Part shown: positions 10,905 through 26,900 of the stretch, piece after piece
Position numbering within the stretch: the first letter of the stretch is position 1
How the letters are laid out: every line of letters starts with the position of its first letter
Assembly: GCA_035048485.1 (NCBI GenBank)
Contig: CM068585.1
Coordinates: forward strand, 58,841,618 to 58,905,617
Origin: Pteria penguin
Lineage: Eukaryota; Mollusca; Bivalvia; Pterioida; Pteriidae
Length of the DNA stretch: 64,000 nucleotides
Reading direction: 5' to 3'
Position numbers and translations under genes: made by a program
Notes under the pieces: model-generated
Databases searched by the model: none
The model's input: only the letters and a program-made list of their open reading frames with translations
What the model was told of the DNA's origin: nothing

Positions 10905-11178
10905 GTCAAGCCGAGTAGCACAGTAGATGAGATGCTCAGCTCGTGACAAGAAGGTCCGGGTTCGACTCCCGCTATGGTTGATTCGGTGTCCTTTCGGATG
11001 AGACAGTAAAATCGAGGTCCCGTATCACGGTAGGCGTGGCACGTTAAAGATCTCTCACTGCTTCGGGAGGGTCCTTTGCAAAGGTATAAATTTCTAAGCG
11101 ATGCATCAGGCAGATGACTTCACCATATACTTGAAATAATCGTGGAATGACGTAAAACAATAATCAATCTATCAATCA
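10905..11178 (+). mobile_element. Best-preserved tRNA-derived SINE in the window (Nin-DC-like core)
   Basis: A tRNA-like head (GTAGCACAGTAG A-box region; B-box GGGTTCGACTCCC) is followed by 'GAGACAGTAAAATCGAGGTCCC', then a core 'ATCACGGTAGGCGTGGCACG', 'TTAAAGATCTCTCACTGCTTC', and the 3' module 'ATATACTTGAAATAATCGTGG' + 'AATGACGTAAAAC', ending in an AATC/ATCA-rich tail. The arrangement matches metazoan SINEs with a conserved central domain, and the core resembles the Nin-DC class from memory. It is the reference for the other copies listed. Confidence 0.85.
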
Positions 11179-11239
11179 GTCCTTTCGGATGACTCTCAAT
11201 TCGGAGTTCGAACAACGCTGAAGGCCAGCGAGAACGAGC

Positions 11240-11590
11240 GACGGTATGCCGACCGAAGAATGGTGACACTCATCGCGGTGGTATACTAACCGAAGATTGG
11301 TGGTTCTCATATCGCGGTGGTATACCGACCAAAGATTGGTGGTTCTCACGGCGGTGGTATACCAACCGAAGATTGGTGGTTCTCATCGCGGTGGTATTAC
11401 GACCTAAAATTTGTGGTTCTCATGGGGGTGGTATAACGACCGAAGATTGGTGGTTCCCATATCGCGATGGTATACCGACCAAAGATCGGTGGTTCTCATC
11501 GCGGTGGTATAACGACATAAGATTGGTGGTTCTCATGGCGGTGGTATACCGCCCGAAGAATGGTGGTTCTCATCGCGCATTCCAGCATCC
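11240..11590. repeat. Minisatellite, ~38-bp unit, about 9 copies
   Basis: The unit is approximately GATTGGTGGTTCTCATCGCGG + TGGTATACCGACCGAA. It begins 60 bp after the SINE tail. Confidence 0.88.
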
Positions 11591-11721
11591 TCCACCACTT
11601 AACACATGGAGCCATCAGATGAAATAATCCCTCTGTGGCATCTAACAATCAACAAACATCCTCTAAACGTTTTATATTTCATTATCTACTCAGTTTTATC
11701 ATACCACTCATCGTGACGCTC

Positions 11722-11823
11722 CAATCTGATTAAAACCGTATCTTTATTCCGCTTCTCTTTTTGTCCTATTGCGGATAATGGGACAAAAAGAGAAGCGGAA
11801 TAAAAGATGTTTTAATCAGATTG
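11722..11823. repeat. Near-perfect inverted repeat (foldback) with 14-bp loop
   Basis: The left arm 11722-11766 contains TATTCCGCTTCTCTTTTTGT-like sequence; the right arm 11781-11823 is its reverse complement (ACAAAAAGAGAAGCGGAATA). Outer parts also pair (CAATCTGATTAAAAC / GTTTTAATCAGATTG), with one small mismatch zone. It would form a ~45-bp hairpin. No flanking coding sequence. Confidence 0.9.
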
Positions 11824-13439
11824 CGTGTTCATATTTGAATTTGGTTTCAACTACGATTTAATTCAGACAACACTGAACGAATTTAGAAATTTTCAAAATG
11901 GTAGATTTAGGAAATTTTATAATAGACTTACAGCTGGAGTAATATATTTTATAACTTGATTTAAATTCTAAGAAAGAAAGAAAGAAAATGGGTTCGAGGT
12001 TCAGGATCCCTTTTTTCCCTTATGTTTCTGTCAGAGAAAGCAATTTGAGCTTCTCTTCTTTTGATGAAAATCGGAAAAATGTGCATTAGATAACAAACAT
12101 GACTGCATTTCTATCCGGCGTATTAAGATGTTAGGTTTGCTCAGCTGTGAACACTTTTGATGTTTATATGCGTTTCTTGACAAGTACTGCTGCTCAGAAG
12201 CTGCACATCAGTTGTTCTCGTAAAACTTTTATTTCGACAGATTTTGTGAGCTTTTGGCAGCGTGTAATAGTTTTGTTTCTGATGGGGTCTTCACAGCAGG
12301 TGGTTAAGGTACAATGGATGTCTTCAGTAACCAATATATACGATTTCATACAGCTGTGAAATACAAGGGGGTTTATGTGATTTAAAGATAAATTGCTATA
12401 ATATCAAGGAATTCTTTAAAAATTAAGTAAACTCAAATAAACACACCACCTTTGCCCGCATCCTCAACAACTCGGAACTCTCACCAAACAAAAAACAAAA
12501 AACAAAAATATAAAATGAAAAAGAAAAGAAAAAAAAAGAATGAAAAGAGATAAACAACTACAAAAACAAAACAAACAAAAACAAACAAAATCAAATCAAA
12601 CAAACTAAAAGTCTTACTTGTTATATAAGTAATTAGCAAAAGAAAAAGTTACGAACACAATATATATCTATATTTATATATCTATACAATAGGTAAAATA
12701 AGGATAGCAGTTGATTTCAGTAAAACGTACGTACGTATAAGAAGTGTATGTATAGCGTTATATAGCGTTAAAAAAAACACGTACACTACCGAAACCCATG
12801 TACACTACCGAAAACGGGTCTAGCAATCAACTACAACACAGAGAAAGTAAAATCTCATCCACAGTACAATAAGCGGACATAGATGTATCATATATAGTAA
12901 CATGAAAACAATACGGAGAGAGCAATTCAAATTAAAGATGTACTTTTACTATCAAAACATCATTGTAGTTACTTAACGCTACGTGCAGGGTTAAATAGAA
13001 AAACTTACCTTCACTTCACTTCGTCCTTACGGGAATGGAATTACGCTGTGTTTATCTAGAAAAAAATCCTAAGATTTGTTTAATTGATTTTGTGATCCTC
13101 ATAATAATGTTAACTTCTCACTTTCTTCCATGCAGCTGACTCACTGTGCAAGCCGAAGCGTCACGTGACTTTCCATCTGTTGGGAGAGGGAAGCTACTCA
13201 ATCAAATTCTAATTTTATGCAAATGGTAACTTTTCATCTTTAGATGAGCTATTTTTCCGCATGTTCAGTCAAAGGATAGTGGGTAGACGGAACACACCCG
13301 GTCTGGGTTTAATCCGGCAGCATAAGTGAGAACATTTGTGATAACTGTGTTGATATCACCTGCTTCATTACATCGATTTTCTTCCCTTCAGTGAAGGAAA
13401 TAAATCGAATTAAAGCCCGGTTAAACTACAATAAGAGCG
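11824..13439. other. AT-rich intergenic sequence; possible non-coding exon and promoter elements
   Basis: About 12480-12600 is a run of A-rich simple sequence (AAACAAAAACAAA). A GTCACGTGAC palindrome lies at 13160-13169, upstream (minus-strand sense) of a strong donor GTGAAG|GTAAGT at about 13009. This could be a distant first exon of a minus-strand gene such as the LRR gene. No coding sequence was found. Confidence 0.3.
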
Positions 13440-16100
<2,661 letters not shown>

Positions 16101-16329
16101 CATGGCAGTGAACACTTCTAGTTGTCTTGATAAGTAAACGAAATCTGCATTTTATGAAGAATGGCAGTCCGGGATATGATCGCTAAACAGTGTCAGCTTC
16201 GGATATAAGCCATAGGCTAGGAACCGGGAGGCTGGGCGCCGCCCTTCCTTTCTCACTTTTTATGAATAATAGCAGTCCGGAATATAATGACTATGCGCCC
16301 ACCCCCTGCTTTTCTTTTTAATAATAGCA

Positions 16330-17235
16330 GTCCGGAATAAAATGACTAAAATGTCGTAGGCAAAAACTTTAACCTGGATCATCACTTTAGAACTATTTGC
16401 GACAGGACCTTAATATTCTATGTGTGCTTTCCTTGTGCCAGGATCGTTCATTGGGTACCAATGTTTGACCTTGTGGCCTTGACGTTGAAATTTAACCGTT
16501 AAGCTTGGTAATAACAATAAGAGATAGGGCTAAATCAAATATTTCATGTGTGTATTCTTTGTGACAAGACGTTTCATTACATATCATTTTTTTTTTACAT
16601 TTTGATCTTGACCTTGAAGACTGACCTATTTGCAAAAAAATCTTTAATTTTGATCATAACTTTAGAACCATTAGAGATAGGGCTTTAAAATTTCACATAT
16701 ATATTCCGTGTGCAAAGACCTTTCATTGGATACTAAAATTTTTTCACCTTGTGACCTTGACTTTGAAGTTTGGCCGACTTTTAAAAAACTTTAACTTGGT
16801 CATAACTCATGAACAGTGAGAGATATGACTTAAACATTCCATGTGCGTATGCCTTATGACAAGACCTTTCATTACGCTTCAAATTTTTTTTATCTTTTGA
16901 CCTTGATCTTGAAGACTGACCTATTTACAAAAACTTCTGCTATTTAACTTTGGAATATGGTTGCTAGGGGGAGTCAATTTTATACCTTGACCTAGAAAAA
17001 CTCACCTACTTACAAAAACTACTGCTATTTAACTTTGGAATATGGTTGCTAGGGGGAGTCAATTTTATACCTTGACCTAGAAAACTGACCTACTTACAGA
17101 ATCTTCAGCTATTTAACTTTTAGAAAATGATTGCTAGGGAGAGTCAACGTTTTGACCTTGAACTTGAAGATTGACCTACTTACAATAAATTTCGCTATTT
17201 AATTTGGGAATATGATGACTAGGGAGAGTCAACTA
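16330..17235. repeat. Mollusc-type 'GACCTTGACCTTGAA' repeat array
   Basis: A ~180-bp unit recurs: 'TCATAACTTTAGAACCATTAG', 'AGATAGGGCTTTAAAATTTCA', 'AAGACCTTTCATTGG', 'CACCTTGTGACCTTGAC'. From about 16925 a derived ~97-bp unit takes over (ACTTACAAAAACT; TATGGTTGCTAGGGGGAGTC). Arrays with this wording are widespread in bivalve genomes. Confidence 0.85.
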
Positions 17236-17804
17236 TGGATACAAGTATAATGATATTTAATATTAAACCAACCTTGTTGTCACGTAACAGAAGAGAAAGA
17301 CGATTTTTAATCATATTTTAAGATACATACTGCCAATGGAATTCATTGTCGCCTTTTTACAATGTGTGTATGTACAATGAGGAAGGTCTGGTATCGTGTA
17401 GTTTATTGGCATTTTACGAGTTTCCAACAAAGTTTCAGTCAAATCCCGACATGGCATGGGAGCAGGAGGTATCTATAACCTCTAAAACAGTGGCGTAATC
17501 CGGGAACTAACCCTGATCCCTCTTACCAGCCTTTGAAACAGTGATACAAAGAATGAAAATATTTCGATTTTCGGTCGGTGTTCTGTGATTTCTTAGATCC
17601 GTGTGACAAAAGCAAAACACCTCTAAAATTGCATTTTATTTGTAAGACACAATGGGTTCATCATTCATCTTACTTATGTTATATCCCTTTTCTGATTTTT
17701 ACGTTGCTGTTACACTTTCTATACTGTGTTGGTTTACATTCATTAAGTGTCCAGTGATGAAATATTTGTGCCGTGTATGTTTTGGAGATTAATGGCCGCT
17801 TACT
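17236..17804. other. Unique sequence before the large array
   Basis: No gene identified. 'GTGGCGTAATCCGGGAA' at about 17491 resembles the end of the SINE head seen at 25280 and may be a small fragment. Confidence 0.35.
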
Positions 17805-19983
17805 CGTCTCCGGCACCTGGTCACACCTCTGACAGGAGACGCTTACTCCTCCCGGGCACCAGATCACACCTCTTACAGGAGACGCTTACTCCTCCCGGGC
17901 ATCTGATCACACCTATGACAGGAGACGCTTACTCCTCCCGGACATCTGATCACACCTCTGAAGGAGACACTTACTCCTCCCGGGCATCTGATCACACCTC
18001 TGACAGGAGACGCTTACTCCTCCCGGGCATCTGATCACAACTCTGACAGGAGACACTTACTCCTCCCGGGCATCTGATCACACCTCTGACAGGAGACGCT
18101 TACTTCTCCCGGGCATCTGATCACACCTCTGATAGGAGACGCTTACTCCCCCCGGGCATCTGATCACACCTCTGACAGGAGACGCTTACTCCTCCCGGGC
18201 ATCTGATCACACCTCTGACAGGAGACGCTTACTCCTCCCGGGCATCTGATCACAACTCTGACAGGAGACGCTTACTCCTCCCGGGCACCTGATCACACCT
18301 CTGACAGGAGACTCTTACTCCTCCCAGGCATCTGATCACACCTCTGACAGGAGACGCTTACTCCTACCGTTTACCTAATCACACCTCTTACAGGAGACGC
18401 TTACTCCTCCCGGGCATCTGATCACTACTCTGACAGGAGACACTTACTCCTCACGGGCACCTGATCACACCTCTTACAGGAGACGCTTACTCCCCCCGGG
18501 CATCTGATTACACCTATGACAGGAGACGCTTACTCCTCCCGGACATCTGATCACACCTCTGAAGGAGACACTTACTCCTCCCGGGCATCTGATCACACCT
18601 CTGACAGGAGACGCTTACTCCTCCCGGGCATCTGATCACACCTCTGACAGGAGACACTTACTCCTCCCGGGCATCTGATCACACCTCTGACAGGAGACGC
18701 TTACTTCTCCCGGGCATCTGATCACACCTCTGATAGGAGACGCTTACTCCCCCCGGGCATCTGATCACACCTCTGACAGGAGACGCTTACTCCTCCCAGG
18801 CATCTGATCACACCTCTGACAGGAGACGCTTACTCCTCCCGGGCATCTGATCACAACTCTGACAGGAGACGCTTACTCCTCCTGGGCACCTGATCACACC
18901 TCTGACAGGAGACTCTTACTCCTCCCGGGCATCTGATCACACCTCTGACAGGAGACGCTTACTCCTACCGTTTACCTAATCACACCTCTTACAGGAGACG
19001 CTTACTCCTCCCGGGCATCTGATCACACCTCTGACAGGAGACACTTACTCCTCACGGGCATCTGATCACACCTCTGACAGGAGATGCTTACTCCTCCCGG
19101 GCATCTGATCACACCTCTGACAGAAGACGCTTACTCCTCCCGGGCATCTGATCACTACTCTGACAGGAGAAGCTTACTTCTCCCGGGCATCTGATCACAC
19201 CTCTGACAGGAGACACTTACTCCTCCCGGGCATCTGATCACACCTCTGACAGGAGACACTTACTCCCCCCGGGCATCTGATCACACCTCTGACAGGAGAC
19301 GCTTACTCCTCCCGGGCATCTGATCACACCTCTGACAGGAGAGGCTTACTCCTCCCGGGCATCTGATCACAACTCTGACAGGAGACGCTTACTCCTCCCG
19401 GGCACCTGATCACACCTCTGACAGGAGACTCTTACTCCTCCCGGGCATCTGATCACACCTCTGACAGGAGATGCTTACTCCTACCGTTTACCTAATCACA
19501 CCTCTTACAGGAGACGCTTACTCCTCCCGGGCATCTGATCACACCTCTGACAGGAGACACTTACTCCTCACAGGCATCTGATCACACCTCTGACAGGAGA
19601 TGCTTACTCCTCCCAGGCATCTGATCACACCTCTGACAGAAGACGCTTACTCCTCCCGGGCATCTGATCACTACTCTGACAGGAGAAGCTTACTTCTCCC
19701 GGGCATCTGATCACACCTCTGACAGGAGACACTTACTCCTCCCGGGCATCTGATCACACCTCTGACAGGAGACACTTACTCCTCCCAGGCATCTGATCAC
19801 ACCTCTGACAGGAGACGCTTACTCCTCCCGGGCACCTGATCACACCTCTGACAGGAGACGCTTACTCCTCCCGGGAACCTGATCACACCTCTGACAGGAG
19901 ATGCTTACTTCTCCCGGGCACCTGATCACACCTCTGACAGGAGACGCTTACTCCTCCCGGGCATCTGATCACACCTCTGATTT
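17805..19983. repeat. Large minisatellite, 43-bp unit, about 50 copies, with higher-order structure
   Basis: The unit is AGGAGACGCTTACTCCTCCC + GGGCATCTGATCACACCTCTGAC. Marker variants repeat at fixed distances. 'CTACCGTTTACCTAATCACA' lies at 18364, 18965 and 19481. 'GATAGGAGACGC' lies at 18131 and 18732. 'CAGAAGACGC' lies at 19121 and 19637. The distances are 601 bp (14 units, one shortened by 1 bp) and 516 bp (exactly 12 units). Confidence 0.97.
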
Positions 19984-20914
19984 CCAGGGTAAATGAACGT
20001 CCACTGCGATATATTGATGTGAATGCCACGATGACTAAATATGATATAGTTATGCTTTATATTCTTATTTTCATTTCTAAAATATTGCACGGAAAGCCAG
20101 TCGTCTCATCATCACACCAAGTCTGCTCTTCTACTTGAAGGAAAATATATTAAATCAAGTGTATTACAAGTGTTATTCATTTTTAATTTTTGCTAATGTG
20201 ATTTTATCTTTTTATCAATAATCTAAAAATAAATCCCTGTGATTGAGTAGTGATAGTTATGGCAACCACATTAATAATTAGGGTTTCAAATAACAATTTT
20301 CGTGTAATTGATTCATATACAAATGTATAGCTTTACCGGCATTCCCTGACAGTGCAATCCACCAGTATTGCTGGTCTTGCCATTACTGGGAATAATGAAG
20401 AACATTAATTATCTGGTACAATTGTTGAACTATAGTCCCACAGAAATAAAGTAGCAACGCCGAATCTTTGCTCTCAAAAACAATTTATTAAATTACTTGA
20501 TGATAGGGGTGTTCGAGTGTTATAACATGATTCGCTGATAAACAAAATCGTATCAACTACAACCTGACACTCCTGTTGTGGTGAAAGTTGAACTCGCTCT
20601 TAATGTGAAACTTTATGGCTACCGGACTATACAATTAAATGAATGACACAGACAAAAACTCTGTAACGCAGGTAACATCAAGTGGTCAGGTCATCTAGTG
20701 GCCTATCTGTGGTATATCTTTGTCATTTTGATCTATTCGGAACTCCCTTGTCCCTTTCCTATGAATTCCTTGGTGGACAAGCACATGGAGTATTTTGCAT
20801 GTTTATCCTGTCTATTTCTGATTTTTTTTCTGCTTTATGACAGCAGTTACACTTTTATTTCATCACATGAAAATATCAAATATCTTATTGCAACACAATA
20901 GTAGTAATATGACG
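19984..20914. other. 3' flank of the thioesterase gene; no other gene seen
   Basis: AT-rich, including the probable 3' UTR of the minus-strand thioesterase. No splice-bounded frames. Confidence 0.4.
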
Positions 20915-23900
20915 TCATAATAGAGATTCCGCTATATGTTGTAAAATTATGTCTTGGTTGTCTTTGTCCTTCAAATAGAAATGACCTCCGGGCAGTTTTC
21001 TAATCGAACACTCGTTTTTCGCTGACGTTAGTTCTGTCCATGCTGAAATGAAACGTTGACAAAGAATATTAAGACAACTACCGGAGGGTCACGGAACTAT
21101 TGGCGGGGGTAAAAAATCAACATGAAGAGCGACATTCTCTATAGAGGAAAGGGGCGAATGACCCAAATTTGCCCACCCGAGTTTATAAGCACATTAAGAC
21201 AAAAATTCGTGATTCTTCGACAGACAACCTATATGTATTCTAAATTATCAATCTAGTCTTCAAAACTTCAAAAACTGTATATAAATCTGAAATAAATGCT
21301 TTGTATAACGTAGGATGTATTGTGAAATTACAATGCGATTTATAGTTTTATATTTTATATATTTTATATCTTTAATTAGTAATTCAGAAAAGCCCCAACA
21401 GTTTCTAGAACATGCAGACGAGCCCATTCTTAATTCGACATAAATGGGTGAAACATATAACACAGTCTGTAACAGCGTAAATAGCTCGTTATATCCCGGG
21501 TCCGGCACAAAGGTATACAATGTACAAGCGTAGCTTTTTAAAAAGCTTAGGTTGCAATCGGAATAATATTAAGTCTTCAAGCTGTTAGTCACAAAGCCAA
21601 ATGGCTTTATGTGAATAGGAATTACATGTACATGTTTTTGAAGCCATCATTTTAAGGTCAGCTGTGAATTTTCCCGCTAAAATTTCTAAAGCCACACCTC
21701 ATTTTTCCTTATTAGGAAAGCAGCCGTGCCTTTTTTCATTTTTAGAAAAGTCTCTCGGATGTTATCGGTAATATTCGGAAATAAGCTGGTTTTTGTAGTG
21801 AGCAAATCTTTTTTTTAAATTGTGAACATTCTATAAGATTTATTTCTCATTATTTACAGCAGAATTATGTGCTATTATTGTTTCTTAGTACTAGATTATT
21901 ACCCAACATGCGACGCAAATGGAGTATGCACATGCGCTCTCAAAGCGAATTTACTATTATAATATACAATCGGCCGAGGTCGATTGCAATCAGGCAGATG
22001 TCGTCGCCATATACCTGAAATAATCGCGGAGTGACGTAAACCAAAATCAATCAATCAATCAGATAGATCTTTAATAAACTTACATTCCAGATCGTGTTCC
22101 ACATCCGCTTCTCCGTCAAAAACGTCTACTGGGCATGTAAATGGAGGAGCCTGGTCCTGTGGTAATTCATAACTAAAATACAAAAAAAAAAATCCTCCAA
22201 AATTTGAAGCAAACATTTGGGAAATTCACTGAACACAAAAGAAAGTGTAGCGATCTGGTGGGAAATTCATAACTAAGACAAAACTGAAAAAATAGAGACA
22301 AAATCGTGTGATATCTACTTGACAGTCAAACGAAACTGGAGCGATCTGGTCAGAGGGTATTCGTAACTCAGATAAAACTTGAAAAGGGAATGAGCAGGCA
22401 CATACATGTATGTGTACATATGTCTCTGGAATTAGCAGACACATATATGTATGTGTACATATGTCTCTAGAATTAGAGACTAACTCCTTGAAGTTATACA
22501 TCTACAAAAGTATATGAAGTACGCTGGACTGATTGTTATTTAGAATTAAAATAACTCCGAACACCTCCCCCTCCCCCCACTTCCACACACATACACAACT
22601 TCGCAAATTAATGACAAAAACATGTGATATCCATTGTATTCGGGCGAGGAGGATTAATGGCAATTTAGAAACGAAAAAATAAAACAATGATCTAAAAAAA
22701 TTCTGAATAACTTAAAGTGACCAATGACCTAAGTGAAAGCTAGGAAATGACAATTTTTCGGACAAAAGTAAAATACATGCATGATTTCGTAAAACATAAT
22801 TTAAAAATTGTTGAAAAGACCCACCAACCAAAGTAACTAATATATTCTTATGTAAGGATTTTAAAAGAAAAAAGAGGAGTTACTGGCTCAGTTATGTGGC
22901 AGAAGTCGCCATGGAGCTATAAGTACAAAATTCCGTCCTAGCATACCATTATACAGATATGTCTGGCCTTATGTCTGTCCTTGTCATAGGTGAATGCAGT
23001 CCTGCTCGATATAAACATGGTGGTCATTAAACACATGACATGCAACAAATGACCATGAAAAAGAATTCTATGTCTATGGACGTCCGACTACCTTGTACAA
23101 CAACATGCCTGAGGCGGGTCAAGGAGACAAACAAGCATCGAAAATCAGAGACATATCCAGGGAAAAAAATATGAAAATGGCATGGGCCAATCAGTGGAAG
23201 ATCTAGGAGGCGAAAGACGTCATACTTGAATAGGTAAACCAAGCAGAGAGGTATCACGAAAATCTCTTGCGACCAACGAAATGTTTAAGGGCACTACATG
23301 ATGGCGGAAAGTTCCGGTATTTAGTGGTGTAAGACAGTACACGGCGGCAACCACCGACCTTCCGCTAGGACATCCCCCACTTGCCAGGCCAAATGATACG
23401 TCATACTTGAATACAGATAGTTCAGTTTGGGGATCCAAGACAATGTCAAAGGCGGCCGCAGATCTAAAAATATTACACCAATCGTGTACTGGCATTTCAC
23501 GGCGGCCGCCACCGTTTAAACGTATAGTTCTGGTGTGGTATGAAAGTACAAACCTGTGAAACAAACAAAACAATATGTCGAGTGAAAATTGAACAACAAA
23601 ATCAGTACACACTATGATCCTGGTACGAGAGGAACGGGCGACAGCTCATGAACATCACATTGTCAAAGCTTTGTCTTTTCCACAGACCCTTGACAAAAAT
23701 CGCTATTCAAAAGCTGGGCTCGCAATTTTAAAACAACATGTAATTTATAAAAAGAAGTTATCCAATGAAATCGCTTTGTTCGGATTTCAAATTCAAATGC
23801 AAATACACAGATCGGTTCCTAATTCTCTATTCATGTCTTCCTGCGGAAGACCATAATATCAAAATATGTAGACATGCATGTATACTTGTTAATGAGGAAA

Positions 23901-26900
23901 GATATCAACATTAAATACATTTGCGTATATCAATATTTATATTAAGCGTGTTATTTATATTGTAATCTGTTTCCTGATTGGTCCCATATGTTTCACCAAT
24001 CAAATTTTAAATTGCAAGCCCAATCTCAAAACCTTGACCTTGTGAAGATGACTCATTAATGGCATGATTAACTTCGGCACATCGGTAACCAAAACTTCTT
24101 TCTACTTATAAAGTCAGAGTAAGTTCAGTCTAAGGGAGGCGCGGACAAAGGGCCTAGGTCTCGGGTTCGAGTCTAAAGACGGCTCGTTGTGAACGAGACA
24201 GTAAAAACCTAGGTCCGCGTCACGGTATAGCTAAAGTAAACTTTGGCCCCCGTCACAGTAGGTAAACCTAGGTCCGCGTCACGGTATAGCTAAAGTAAAC
24301 TTTGGCCCCGTCACAGTAGGTAAACCTAGGTCCGCGTCACGGTAGAAAAACCCGGGCCCGCAACACGGTAGGTAAACCTAGACCCGCCGCGGTAAATCTA
24401 AGCTCGCGGCGCGGTATGTAAACCTAAGTTCGCGTCACGGTAGGTTTATAAACCTAGGTCCGCGTCATGGTAGGTGTAAGTGTGTAAAAGATCACTAACT
24501 GCTCCAGAGGGATCTTTTGTAGGTTCGTAAAAGAAAGTGACATTTCCACGATTTTCAGTTGTTCCATTCATTACGTTATACGCAAATGATTTAATTATTT
24601 GTCGGACCTCAGATGACATCATCAGAAAGAAAAAATAGCGGTGTTCTTCTTTTCGTAAAAATACGGAACAGAGAAATAAATATAGGTGACAATCAGGATA
24701 TGTGTTTCCTCAAAATGTTATAAAACAGTGATAAAACGGAGCGGTTATACATTTTGATATGGAACCCATTGCAAGATAACTCTGACACCTCGTATATACA
24801 TGTATGCCGATATTCAGCGCACTAAATGGTGTACACAGATGTCCGATCCGTCAATAAATGTTTCAGTAAGATTGACGAGAGGAGATATGCTTAAAGAGAT
24901 TGATACTGGCAGGTTCAGGAAGGGGCTGATGAACAAGGGGGGATAAATACTCACTCAAACTGGTCGTACATGGAGTAATCCGCTCGCAGAGGAGGCAGGA
25001 AGAGCTCCATTAGCTCCTTGTTGTCGAGGACCTCTTGGGGGGTTCCCCCTGAAATCGATTTGGTCGTTAATCATAGCTTTTCAAGATAAATATGATATAC
25101 ATGTGACTCATTATGCGGCTATAAATACATAGAACATCCATGGTTATTGGCAGGTACATTGATGGAGAAGAGATAGGAACGTGATAAAATTACTTAATTG
25201 AAATATTCGATCTCCTTGTCCAGTGATTTTGCTTTTTTCAGTATATCGCAACATGGAAGGTAACCAACCTCTTAAACATTGTGGCGCAATCCGGGAATCG
25301 AAGCCAGATCGTCCGCGCCACAAGTCGAGCGCTTAATTATTACACCAATATTGCCCTTACAAGGCGATATAACCTTCATGCGCGGATCTAAATGTGGGGG
25401 GAGGGTTCCGGACCTCCCTGAAATTTTCAAAATATATGCCATAATTTATGAAAAAAAAGTTAAGATGCGCTCTTTTTAAGTGGGTTGGGTTTTCTACCAA
25501 AAGTATAAAACCCCTCCCCTAACAGGAAAAAAATCCAGGATCCGCGCATGCTACTTATCCACAATCACATACTTTCGGCAGCATCAATAAGTTTTGAAAT
25601 ATTTTATACTGAACCAGGCGCCATCACTCGCATAGAGTAAGCATTGTTTTGATCTACTTTTTCTTTCCGTTAAAACTACAGTAAATATTTTACCAAGACG
25701 ACGCAGAAATGCTTTGAACTCTTCGTCTGTCATTTTGTCCACCCCAGTTTTTTTCTCTTTGCGTTTTGCAGACTGAAATTTATAAGTTCTTCCATTATAA
25801 TAGATACAGTGTGTGAAGGCTGAAAATTTGACGACGTAAAGCGGCCGTGCGTAGGTATGTACAGGTTCATGTATATTATAGTAATCAGGTATGTACAGGT
25901 GTATTATAGTAATCAGATATGTACAGGTGTATTATAGTAATCAGGTATGTACAGGTGTATTATATTAATCAGGTATGTACAGGTGTATTATATTAATCAG
26001 GTATGTACAGGTGTATTATAGTAATCAGGTATGTACAGGTGTATTATATTAATCAGGTATGTACAGGTGTATTATAGTAATCAGGTATGTACAGGTGTAT
26101 TATATTAATCAGGTATGTACAGGTGTATTATAGTAATCAGGTATGTACAGGTGTATTATATTAATCAGGTATGTACAGGTGTATTATAGTAATCAGGTAT
26201 GTACAGGTGTATTATATTAATCAGGTATGTACAGGTGTATTATGTTAATCAGGTACGCTTTATGTGCTTGAAAAACTAATACCATTACAATATTTTACAT
26301 GCATTATATAACTTTTTCTCAATGACAACAAAATAAAATAAAAGAATAAAAATTTCTTTATAAATGATCCTCTTCAAAACTATATTTTTTCTGATCAATT
26401 TATTGAGGGGAACATGTGAACACTTCAACCTAATTCAGAATCAATACAAAAAGAAAAAATAATACAGAATTCATCTGAATATCTTACCCACATTAAACGT
26501 AGATAATTGAAAACAAAAAACTGAATTTCTGCTTGAGACTACATTTTTTGCGTTTTGGAGTTGTTTTTTTTTTTTCGAAAACTAAAATTATTTTATCTAA
26601 AATGTAATATATGTCTTACACTAAAGTTTAAAATATTTATTACATTTAAAGTTTAATAAAGTTTAAACATAAGTGTATGTGTGTGTGTATGTGTTTGTCG
26701 GCTCTGTGACTTTAAATTTCATGTATAGTTATTTTCGTAATTTCATAAACAGTCACCTACATGAGGTCCAGAGACACCGGAGACGAACAGACGGACAGGT
26801 TGTATACTATGACCTGTTTTTAGCTTCAGTGCCGTCTGGAACGCCATCAGGGCGCCGAGACTGTGTCCCCAGAACGCCAGATTCCTGTCCGGGTAATGCT

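Noticed and set aside
17747..18034. 95-codon frame entering the 43-bp array
   Set aside because: Almost all of it is repeat translation (YSSRASDHTSDRRRLLLPG) and there is no supporting splice structure.
17805..19983. CRISPR-like regular repeat with spacers
   Set aside because: Units are contiguous with no unique spacers, and the host is a eukaryote. It is a minisatellite.
23027..23612. Minus-strand frames of 130 and 76 codons in thioesterase intron 4, with a possible acceptor TTTCACAG
   Set aside because: No recognisable domain, no consistent donor, and the region shows an internal ACGTCATACTTGAATA duplication. It may be repeat-derived, so too weak to annotate.
26743..26760. Alternative thioesterase exon 2 end at GTAG|GTGACT
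   Set aside because: It would leave phase 1, whereas exon 3 (SAKRKEKKTG) needs phase 0. CAT|GTAGGT satisfies both.
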